Positions 54,784 to 61,928 of a DNA stretch of 64,000 nt are shown piece after piece. Numbering within the stretch: the stretch's first letter is position 1; every line of letters begins with the position of its first letter. A program made the position numbers and the translations under genes. Origin of the DNA: Gemmatimonadota bacterium (lineage in GTDB: Bacteria; Gemmatimonadota; Gemmatimonadetes; Longimicrobiales; Gaopeijiaceae); the NCBI GenBank assembly GCA_012960225.1, contig DUBS01000029.1, positions 1-64,000 of the forward strand. The letters are read 5' to 3'. The notes below the pieces were generated by a model. It had not been told where the DNA came from. It was given only the letters and a program-made list of their open reading frames with translations, and ran no database searches.

Positions 54784-55887
54784 ATGATGCGGATGCTTGA
54801 TAGGGGCGTATGGGCGCTCATTATCCTGATGGCAGGGACATCAATCACACTCGAGGCCCAGGAGACCGCACTCTGGTATCTTGGCACATATACCAGAGAT
54901 ATACTCGTGTGGGATGAAGCCAGCGAACAGGTCGTTGGCCGGATAGAAATGGGGCATGACATCCCAGCTGATGTCGTGGTAAATAAAGAGAAAGACCGGC
55001 TTTACGTGCGTGATGGAACCGCGCTGTACATGGAACTTGTGGACCTGAAGACAAACGAGGTCGTGGATGAATTCACTTTATCCCAAGGCAACGTAACCGT
55101 ACGTATTAACGGTTTCGTACCGCATCCATCAGATGAGAAGGCTGTGATCTTTGCGAAACGATATACCAAACTGAAGGACAGGTATGTGGTCGAAGGGCCA
55201 TTCCTGCTTGAATATGATCTGACGAATAAGACGGTCACTGACACAATTCCGTGGCCAGATGATCAAGAGCGCGAATCGATTCGCTTTCAGTACTCTCCCG
55301 ATGGCGAAATACTCTACATGTTCGCTGAAGACATTATCGCACTTGATGCAACCAGCTACGAGGAAGTTGACCGATGGCAGATATCCACTCCGATTGAGTC
55401 TGGGGTTGGACGAAGCAGGTTCGGAACAAGCCCTCAGCCTTATGATGAAGAGGGTGTGGCCACCAGCCTCTTCAGGATGACAGATCCAGTGCAGAACCGG
55501 CGCATGATGGGTATTGCCAAAGTTCGACTTTCAGAGAAAAAAGTGGACTTCTTCACACTTGGAGAAGCTAGGCCAATTAGGAATTTCACGCTCGCGCCGG
55601 ATGGCAAAAAAGCCTATGGACTACTTGAGCAAGGCACTATTGCAGAGTACGAATTTTGGGAGTTTGATCTAGTCAATCAGAGAGTATCCAAAAGGGCGCC
55701 TTTCGCAGGTCGGCCTCGCATGACTTTGGGGGTAAGTGCCGATGGGGAGCGCCTTTTCATTTATAACGCAGGTAATACGATTGACGTCTACGACGCTGCA
55801 ACGTTTGAGTATATAAAGCAGATCGTGTTCGATGAGGATACAACGTTTGAAGTTATGATTCCCCAAAAGGGGAATTTCACACCGTGA
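54784..55887 (+). CDS. qhpB: quinohemoprotein amine dehydrogenase beta subunit (propeller)
   Basis: 367 residues with a signal (VWALIILMAGTSITLEAQ). The rest reads as a seven-bladed propeller of YVTN type: WYLGTYTRDILVWDEASEQVVGRIEMGHDIPADVVVNKEKDRLYVRD, YSPDGEILYMF, APDGKKAYGLL and SADGERLFIYNAGNTIDVYDAATFEYIKQI. In the known structure the beta subunit cups the small gamma subunit and forms part of the active-site cavity. The TGA stop overlaps an upstream alternative start (GTG 55884) of the next small gene, so translation may be coupled. Confidence 0.92.
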   Translation: MMRMLDRGVWALIILMAGTSITLEAQETALWYLGTYTRDILVWDEASEQVVGRIEMGHDIPADVVVNKEKDRLYVRDGTALYMELVDLKTNEVVDEFTLSQGNVTVRINGFVPHPSDEKAVIFAKRYTKLKDRYVVEGPFLLEYDLTNKTVTDTIPWPDDQERESIRFQYSPDGEILYMFAEDIIALDATSYEEVDRWQISTPIESGVGRSRFGTSPQPYDEEGVATSLFRMTDPVQNRRMMGIAKVRLSEKKVDFFTLGEARPIRNFTLAPDGKKAYGLLEQGTIAEYEFWEFDLVNQRVSKRAPFAGRPRMTLGVSADGERLFIYNAGNTIDVYDAATFEYIKQIVFDEDTTFEVMIPQKGNFTP

Positions 55888-56530
55888 GTTACACAAAGAA
55901 GGAGGGTACCAGGATGAACCGACTCGGAAAGCTTCTAGCCCTTGGCGCGCTAGGGTCTATTTCCCTAGGAACCACACTCGAAGCTCAAGACGTTGATCCT
56001 GTCGGCGTCTATGGCATAACAATCAATGCTGATTTTGACGGTCAGGTGATGCAGCTATTTGGAACCCTGACCATCGAGGATTCCGACAATGGACTCACGG
56101 GATCGGTCGATACTGACATGGGGATTACTTCTTTGTCCAATATCGTAGTTGAAGGCTCTGAGATGAAATTCAACGTGGATGCGGAGGGGATGCTGGTCGC
56201 GTTCGAGGTGGAATTTGAGGATGACGGATTCAGCGGTGATTTCGATCTAGCTGGTTTGGGCGGAGGAACTATCTCGGGCACGAAGCGCTAGATTTCATGT
56301 ACGCACTACATTGTTCTTGATTAGGACGCAATAACTGAAGTTCTGGTTCCCGAAGCGGGTGACCTTGCACTGTGAGTGACACCAAGAAAGAGAGGATACC
56401 AAGATGAACCGACTCGGGAAGCTTTTAGCCCTTGGCGCGCTAGGGTCTATTTCCTTAGGAACCACTCTCGAAGCCCAAAACGTTGATCCCGTCGGCGTCT
56501 ATGGTATAACGATCGATATTCCTGAAGCGG
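55860..56530 (+). repeat. tandem duplication covering the 5' halves of the two small genes
   Basis: The stretch 55872-56030 aligns with 56362-56520 with few substitutions: the leader with CCGTGAGTTACAC / CTGTGAGTGACAC, the ribosome site, the signal peptide codons and the codons for VDPVGVYGIT. The 3' parts differ strongly, so the duplication is either partial or old with selection on the secretion region. Confidence 0.7.
55914..56291 (+). CDS. small secreted beta-domain protein 1 (duplicated pair)
   Basis: 125 residues with a clear Sec signal, MNRLGKLLALGALGSISL then TTLEAQ. The mature part is a short beta-rich module: DPVGVYGITINADFDGQ, LFGTLTIEDSDNGLTGSVD, FEVEFEDDGFSGDFD, GGTISGTKR. Its GxL.GTxxxx pattern resembles the N-terminal domain of the secreted hydrolase at 6475 and beta domains in secreted amidohydrolases. 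AAGGAGG precedes the ATG by nine bases; an in-frame GTG at 55884 overlaps the qhpB stop. It sits inside the qhp locus between qhpB and qhpF, where no known system has it. Role unknown; a periplasmic accessory of the dehydrogenase is possible. Confidence 0.8.
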   Translation: MNRLGKLLALGALGSISLGTTLEAQDVDPVGVYGITINADFDGQVMQLFGTLTIEDSDNGLTGSVDTDMGITSLSNIVVEGSEMKFNVDAEGMLVAFEVEFEDDGFSGDFDLAGLGGGTISGTKR

Positions 56531-56793
56531 GATTTCAAATCCCCGGCTCAATGACGATCGAAAATTCCGACAGTGGACTCACGGGATCTATGGTGCTTGA
56601 GTTGCCTCCCGAGATGCCATCTCAGGGACCGGCTGACCTGTTTGACATCACCGTTGAAGGCCAAGTGGTGAAGTGTAAGATTGGAGTAGAGGGCGCCACG
56701 GTTGATATCACGATGAACTTTGAGGATGACGGATTCAAGGGCAGTGTCATGTCTGATATGGGAGTTTTTGATATCACAGGTACAAGGCGCTAG
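56404..56793 (+). CDS. small secreted beta-domain protein 2 (duplicated pair)
   Basis: 129 residues. The first 33 residues are nearly identical to the preceding gene, including the same signal peptide and the DPVGVYGIT start, after which it diverges: IPEAGFQIPGSMTIENSDSGLTGSMVLEL..., FEDDGFKGSVMSDMGVFDITGTRR. The pair arose by a tandem duplication that also copied the 5' region (GTGAGTGACACC...). A cysteine in VVKCKIG occurs only in this copy. GAGAGGATACC lies upstream. Same unknown role as its neighbour; the divergence of the C-terminal halves suggests different partners. Confidence 0.8.
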   Translation: MNRLGKLLALGALGSISLGTTLEAQNVDPVGVYGITIDIPEAGFQIPGSMTIENSDSGLTGSMVLELPPEMPSQGPADLFDITVEGQVVKCKIGVEGATVDITMNFEDDGFKGSVMSDMGVFDITGTRR

Positions 56794-56847
56794 GTCTTTC
56801 GTCTATTTAGGCTGGGCGAACTTTAAGCGCCTAAATCCAGAAAATCT

Positions 56848-58584
56848 GTGACCAAAATCCTAGATCCGCACTTCAAGCGGGCACTGGGTTTCGTGCGACC
56901 ATACGGCTGGGCTCTCGCACCGGTGGTGGCGCTTTCGCTGCTGGGTACTGGACTAAGTCTAGTACTTCCATACCTCTCAAAGCTTCTAGTTGATGATGCA
57001 CTCATAGCCCAAGATTTTACTGCGCTTCGGAATATCGTAGGCCTTTTTGTCGGTATTACAGCGGCCTCGTTCCTGATGAATGTCCTGAGTGGAATGCGCT
57101 ATACGAAGGTGTCAGCTGACATCCTATTCGATATGCGCTTGGACCTTTACCAGCATTTACAGCGGTTATCTCCTAGATATTATGCGAAAACTCCACTGGG
57201 GGATATTGTATCCAGGATCAACGGAGATATCGGAGAGATTCAGCGCGTTACGGCCGAAGCGACTCTCGCGTGGCTGGGTCAACTCATCGCACTAGTCGGA
57301 ACAGTTGGGATACTGATTTATCTCGATGTACGCCTCTTTATGGCTGGGCTTATAACCCTGCCCCCCGCCCTCTTTGCCCTGTTCCGCTATCGGCGACAAC
57401 TAGAGACCCGAATTCGTGATCTACGTGAACGCAGCGCAGATATCGGTACCTTCCTGATTGAGACGCTTCAGGGCATGCGAGCAGTCGTTGGAGCCAACGC
57501 ACAGGGGCGCGAGGTTGATCGCTTCCGCAACAAGAATGACTCATTCATCGATGCGCTGCTTTCTATGCGGCTTTTTACCTATCTAGCCGGTGGCCTACCA
57601 GGCCTCTTGCTCACCACCGGTACGGGTATCGTCTTCCTGTACGGCGGGTATCGTGTGATCGATGGAGCGACAACCCTCGGTACATTCGTAGCATTCATGG
57701 CGTACCAGATGCGCCTGATGGCACCTATCCAAGGATTGATGGGCCTGTACTCTAATCTTGCTACCGCACGGGCATCTTTAGTCCGTGTGCATGAAATCCG
57801 TGACAGCCCTCCCGAAGTAATCGAGGCTGCCGCCTCCAAGTCACTACCAGTATGCAAAGGCGAACTTACACTTGAAGGGGTTCACTATGGCTTCGGACGT
57901 GGAGGTGAGGTACTCACAGGTGTCAATCTAGTCATCCCAGCCGGACAAGTGTTGGCGATTGTCGGCACCAGCGGGAGTGGTAAGTCAACAATCGCAGATC
58001 TTCTTTCTCGCCAACTTGATCCAGACAGGGGACGCATCCTGTTGGATGGAAACAATCTATGTGATCTGTTCCTTGCTCAGGTAAGAACACACGTCGCGGT
58101 TGTCGAGCAGTCGCCATTTATTTTCCATGCTACGGTTGCTGAAAACGTCCGCTATGCAAGACCGGAAGCGGCAGAAGCAGAAGTGCGGCAAGCGATACAT
58201 GCAGCCGGACTCTCGGATCTCATCGCTTCGATGCCGGAAGACATCAATACGGTTGTTGGTGAACGAGGAAGCCAGCTGTCAGCTGGTGAACGGCAGCGTG
58301 TTGCAATCGCGCGTGCCTACCTTTCCGAGCCTTCAGTCCTCATTTTCGATGAGGCAACTGGCGCACTTGATCCCATGTCAGAAGCTGCTGTCCTTTCGGG
58401 TTATGACGCTCTGATGCGCGGCCGGACTACGGTGCTCATCACACACCGGATTAACCTGGCCCGACAAGCTGACCGAGTCGTAGTACTCAAGAATGGAAGA
58501 GTGGCAGAAGACGGACTACTGAGCGACTTAGAGACTCAAGGAACTGCCTTCCACGATATTTTTCTAGATTTCAAGACCGGCTAG
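56848..58584 (+). CDS. qhpF: QhpF-type ABC exporter (half-transporter)
   Basis: 578 residues with a six-helix exporter membrane domain (residues 1-320; intracellular coupling segment SPRYYAKTPLGDIVSRINGD) and a nucleotide-binding domain: Walker A GTSGSGKS at 373-380, Q-loop region VVEQSPF, signature LSAGERQR and Walker B VLIFDEAT. In the qhp system this ABC protein moves the matured QhpC from the cytoplasm to the periplasm. The start is GTG with a weak ribosome site, so it may be translated by coupling from the preceding small gene, 54 bases upstream. It follows the two small secreted proteins and precedes qhpE. Confidence 0.9.
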   Translation: MTKILDPHFKRALGFVRPYGWALAPVVALSLLGTGLSLVLPYLSKLLVDDALIAQDFTALRNIVGLFVGITAASFLMNVLSGMRYTKVSADILFDMRLDLYQHLQRLSPRYYAKTPLGDIVSRINGDIGEIQRVTAEATLAWLGQLIALVGTVGILIYLDVRLFMAGLITLPPALFALFRYRRQLETRIRDLRERSADIGTFLIETLQGMRAVVGANAQGREVDRFRNKNDSFIDALLSMRLFTYLAGGLPGLLLTTGTGIVFLYGGYRVIDGATTLGTFVAFMAYQMRLMAPIQGLMGLYSNLATARASLVRVHEIRDSPPEVIEAAASKSLPVCKGELTLEGVHYGFGRGGEVLTGVNLVIPAGQVLAIVGTSGSGKSTIADLLSRQLDPDRGRILLDGNNLCDLFLAQVRTHVAVVEQSPFIFHATVAENVRYARPEAAEAEVRQAIHAAGLSDLIASMPEDINTVVGERGSQLSAGERQRVAIARAYLSEPSVLIFDEATGALDPMSEAAVLSGYDALMRGRTTVLITHRINLARQADRVVVLKNGRVAEDGLLSDLETQGTAFHDIFLDFKTG

Positions 58585-58618
58585 TTCCTGCCACTGCTCG
58601 AATGCTAAGAAACGGACC

Positions 58619-59326
58619 ATGAAGGACAGACCCATTACCCTCGCAGTTGTAGATAGTGGAGTAAATATTCCACACCCGCACTTACCTGCAGTACAAAGCG
58701 GTATCTCTTTTGATCGTGAGGGTCACGAACAGGAAGATTTTACAGACTTGTTGGGGCATGGAACCGCAGTGACGTCAGCGATCTATGAAAAAGCCCCAGA
58801 TACACAAATCTCTGTGGTAAAAGTCTTTGATCAGCAGCTTGCGACAAGCGTGCCAATACTCGTGAAAGCGCTAGACTGGGCCTCAGAACACCATATGCGT
58901 CTCGTCAACTTGAGCCTTGGCACACCCAATGAGATCCGTGCTTATGATTTAGCTCCAGCTGTGAAACGTGCCATCGAAAGAGGAACCATCATCGTTTCTG
59001 CCAGAGCCAATGAAGAACAATTCTGGTATCCCGGATGCATGGAAGGTGTCTTAGGGGTAATCCTCAATTGGGAGCATCCCAGGGAAAGCGTCTCCGTGAT
59101 CAAGGCTGAAGAGTCTTCTAAAGCCTCTTCGGACCGTGTTGTCAGCGCGTCTGGTTATCCTCGACCAATTCCAGGGATCCCAACCTCCCGGAACCTCAAC
59201 GGGATTAGTTTTGCCGTAGCGAATACGACAGGTGTGCTCGCTGCACTTTTGATAGATCGACCAAATGTCCGGACTGCTGAAGCAGCATTGGATCTCCTCA
59301 GTGAGGAGGCACCTCCACTAGAGTAA
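58619..59326 (+). CDS. qhpE: QhpE-type subtilisin-like protease
   Basis: 235 residues of S8 type, small and without signal or prodomain. The triad is D12 (VVDSG), H47 (GHGTAV) and S197 (NGISFA), with the oxyanion Asn131. The usual GTS is GIS. QhpE cleaves the leader of QhpC after the thioethers have formed; cytoplasmic location fits the missing signal. It is the last gene of the locus, 34 bases after qhpF. No AraC-type regulator (qhpR) is found next to it. Confidence 0.9.
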   Translation: MKDRPITLAVVDSGVNIPHPHLPAVQSGISFDREGHEQEDFTDLLGHGTAVTSAIYEKAPDTQISVVKVFDQQLATSVPILVKALDWASEHHMRLVNLSLGTPNEIRAYDLAPAVKRAIERGTIIVSARANEEQFWYPGCMEGVLGVILNWEHPRESVSVIKAEESSKASSDRVVSASGYPRPIPGIPTSRNLNGISFAVANTTGVLAALLIDRPNVRTAEAALDLLSEEAPPLE

Positions 59327-59380
59327 ACCCACAACCCGCTGTGAACGGACTCCTGTGAACCAGATAGGCGAACCCTTAGT

Positions 59381-61027
59381 TCAATTGCCCTGTTCGCTTA
59401 CTGAACCGATGGTGCAACGTCCATCGGGTTGTCGGAGTGTCGGATATGAGACGCCGAGCTGGTCGAGATACGAATCGTAGCGATCGGAATCATAGTAATA
59501 TTCCCGCATTTCCTCCCGGAAGTCCTCCATGATCTCGGCATTCATTTCAGTAGCCGGCTGGTCTGATGACCGGATAAATGGTGTGTATTGGATTTCACTG
59601 TTCTGGATGTTCTCGAAATAGTCCCAAGCCTGATCAACTAGTTCAGGTTGAACCATGAAATCGAGAAGGGTCATGGCTTGTACCATCGCTCCCTGCGTGG
59701 CTCCTTTATGGGCGATGGGGGTTGCCATCGCCATTGCATTCGCCCAGTGATGGCCAGGGAGATCGGGAATATTGGATGGGAAAGAGAGTGTCGCTGTTGG
59801 CACATTCCAAGAAATGTCCCCGATATCGTCCGCAAAACCCGCAGTTCTCTGTGCCTCAGTGAGCGCCGGCCTAAGGATTGAAAGCTCTGTAGCTAGCCCA
59901 GACTCGGAGGCCCCGACCTCTCTCTGCGTCGCTTGAGCAAAACGTTGGTCATTTTCAGTCCACTGAGGAAGACCAACCTGCTGGATATTTTCATACATAG
60001 CCTCAGCAATCACCTGGTTAAAGTGACCAGGCCACGCACTACCAATGATGCGGACATCATCGAGAACAGTACCACTCATCATTGCTGCCCCACGTGCGAT
60101 TGAATCACCGATCGCAAAAAGATCTCTTATCTGAGGATAGTTTTTCTCTCGGAAATAAAACCATATTGAAGCCTTGGATGGCACCACGTTGGGTTGGTCT
60201 CCCCCGTCATATATTACTGAGTGGGAACGATGCTGAGTGCGCAGGTGTTCACGGCGAAAGTTCCACCCAACCTCCATCAGATTTGCGGCATCAGCAGCGC
60301 TCCGACCCCTCCAAGGAGCTCCCCCAGCGTGTGCGGCAGACCCTTCAAAAGTGAACATTGCTGAAATGAGACCTGTCCCGGGCGTCATGCCCCAGCTAGT
60401 CGACAGATTGTTCCCCACGTGAGCATAGAGGACGATATCCACATCTTCAAACATGCCCTCCCTCACGTAATAAGCCTTGGTGGCAACAAGCTCCTCCGCT
60501 ACTCCAGGCCAGATCTGGATCGTTCCCTGTAGCCCTTCTCGCTCCATAAGCTCTTTCACAGCAAGGGCAGCTGTAATCTGGACAGCCATGCCCGAGTTAT
60601 GCCCTTCTCCATGCCCAGGAGCTCCCTCAACAAGAGGCAGATAACAAGACACTCCGGGCGTTTGAGATGCTTTTGGGATGTTATCGATATCTGTCCCCAG
60701 AGAGATCTTAGGTCGGCCGGACCCCCAAGTAGCAACCCAGGCAGTAGGAATACCGGCCACTCCCTCTTCCACAGTAAAACCATGTTCCCGAAGGAGTTCT
60801 ACCAGGTAGGCCGAGGTCTCGAACTCTTGAAAGCCTAGCTCGGCAAAGCTGAAAATCTGATCCACGATATTCGCTGTGAATTTCCTTCTCCCATCGATCG
60901 TCTCAGCAAGCTCACTCTTCCAGCCAGCCAGCTGACTTATTTGGGCCGTGGAACCACTCGGCATAGCAAGCACAGCTACTAAAGCCCATACCGTCCCAGT
61001 CACGAACCGATACGCGGGTGAAAACAT
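59381..61027 (-). CDS. secreted M20D amidohydrolase (AbgB-like), altered metal site
   Basis: 548 residues with a signal (FVTGTVWALVAVLAMPSGSTAQ). Residues HGEGHN near 142-147 replace the usual HxCGH(N) of M20D enzymes, so the metal-bridging cysteine is a glutamate. GVAEE follows with both glutamates, and LPGHHW supplies a late histidine. A dimerisation domain lies near 235-340. About 60 extra C-terminal residues (EEMREYYYDSDRYDSYLDQLG) are absent from the paralogue at 39358. It would hydrolyse amide bonds of small aminoacyl compounds in the periplasm. AGGAGA precedes the ATG. Convergent with qhpE. Confidence 0.85.
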   Translation of the reverse strand: MFSPAYRFVTGTVWALVAVLAMPSGSTAQISQLAGWKSELAETIDGRRKFTANIVDQIFSFAELGFQEFETSAYLVELLREHGFTVEEGVAGIPTAWVATWGSGRPKISLGTDIDNIPKASQTPGVSCYLPLVEGAPGHGEGHNSGMAVQITAALAVKELMEREGLQGTIQIWPGVAEELVATKAYYVREGMFEDVDIVLYAHVGNNLSTSWGMTPGTGLISAMFTFEGSAAHAGGAPWRGRSAADAANLMEVGWNFRREHLRTQHRSHSVIYDGGDQPNVVPSKASIWFYFREKNYPQIRDLFAIGDSIARGAAMMSGTVLDDVRIIGSAWPGHFNQVIAEAMYENIQQVGLPQWTENDQRFAQATQREVGASESGLATELSILRPALTEAQRTAGFADDIGDISWNVPTATLSFPSNIPDLPGHHWANAMAMATPIAHKGATQGAMVQAMTLLDFMVQPELVDQAWDYFENIQNSEIQYTPFIRSSDQPATEMNAEIMEDFREEMREYYYDSDRYDSYLDQLGVSYPTLRQPDGRCTIGSVSEQGN

Positions 61028-61200
61028 GTGAGCCTCTCCTATAGAGCTAGTCGGTCTAAGTCCAAAATGACCTGATTCTAGTCATCCCGCGAGTGCTTAC
61101 CTCCTCTCGGCTTGAGCCAACTGAAATTCCGCATATAGTCAGAGGGACTGGCAATTGCACTATGGTTTACCGTTAACCAGATATGTGTCATGCTCCTTAT

Positions 61201-61515
61201 ATGACTCAACTGACATCTAAACAACGAGCGCACCTCCGAAGCCTTGCAAACAGACTGAAGCCGGTCATACACGTGGGAACAGAAGGAGTCAGCAAGCAAC
61301 TTCTCTCGTCAACATCAGAGGCATTTAATAAGCGTGAGCTAATTAAGGTTAGAGCTCAGGAAGGGGCCCCTAGACCTATCAAGAATATCGCAAATGATAT
61401 AGCCGCTCGACTCTCAGGAGTGCATGTCATTCAAACGATCGGGCACATTGCAGTTCTATACCGCCCACATCCGGACGACCCCCAAATACAGCTGTCTGAG
61501 CTAACTCAGGATTGA
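61201..61515 (+). CDS. yhbY: YhbY-family (CRM domain) RNA-binding protein
   Basis: 104 residues from the ATG at 61201. LTSKQRAHLRSLANRLKPVIHVGTEGVSKQLLSSTSEAFNKRELIKVRAQ is the CRM domain with the GxxG-like VGTEG loop, and GHIAVLYRP completes the fold. YhbY binds pre-50S ribosomal particles and helps assembly. The longer start at 61183 is less likely. It is followed after four bases by a small unknown gene, so the two are probably co-transcribed. Confidence 0.9.
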   Translation: MTQLTSKQRAHLRSLANRLKPVIHVGTEGVSKQLLSSTSEAFNKRELIKVRAQEGAPRPIKNIANDIAARLSGVHVIQTIGHIAVLYRPHPDDPQIQLSELTQD

Positions 61516-61519
61516 GCCA

Positions 61520-61795
61520 ATGTCCCGGGCATTTATCAAGGAAGATCATGATGAACCAACCCCAACATATCAGCTTCCTGATCCCGAATCACCCTATTAC
61601 AAAGAGGCAGCGGCTTGGGCGCTCATCCAGGGGGCAGACCAAGGAGATTCTCGAAGTGCCGAGCTGGCTACAAGCTACCGCTGGGGTGACCCAACACTGG
61701 TCCCGTGTGTCCTTTCGATCCTCAAGGAAGCAGAAACTTCTGGCGAAAATCGGGTAGCTCAACTAGCACGGCGATTCCTTAAGGCTACCAGATAA
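61520..61795 (+). CDS. small conserved hypothetical protein
   Basis: 91 residues, starting MSRAFIKEDHDEPTPTYQLPDP, then EAAAWALIQGADQGDSRSAELATSYRWGDPTLVPCVLSILKEAE. The helical, charged character and the MSRAF start recall short proteins found beside GreA-like or YhbY genes. An alternative overlapping frame at 61512 is a shadow. No signal peptide or membrane segment, so probably cytoplasmic. Coupled to yhbY by a four-base gap. I cannot assign a function. Confidence 0.72.
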   Translation: MSRAFIKEDHDEPTPTYQLPDPESPYYKEAAAWALIQGADQGDSRSAELATSYRWGDPTLVPCVLSILKEAETSGENRVAQLARRFLKATR

Positions 61796-61823
61796 TCCGA
61801 ATCACCTTGAGACGTAGAAAAGA

Positions 61824-61869
61824 AGAACGCTCCACGCGCCCATCTCATCTATGGCTGGTGGAGCGTTCT
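61824..61869. terminator. hairpin terminator between convergent genes
   Basis: A perfect 12-bp stem (AGAACGCTCCAC with GTGGAGCGTTCT) with a 22-base loop, flanked by an A-rich left side and a CTTCTCTCTTT right side. It separates the small hypothetical gene from the convergent ankyrin gene and could work for both. Confidence 0.75.
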
Positions 61870-61928
61870 CTTCTCTCTTTAGGACCTCTCCTACAACGTC
61901 AGAGGGACCCGAAGTATTTAGGCATAGT

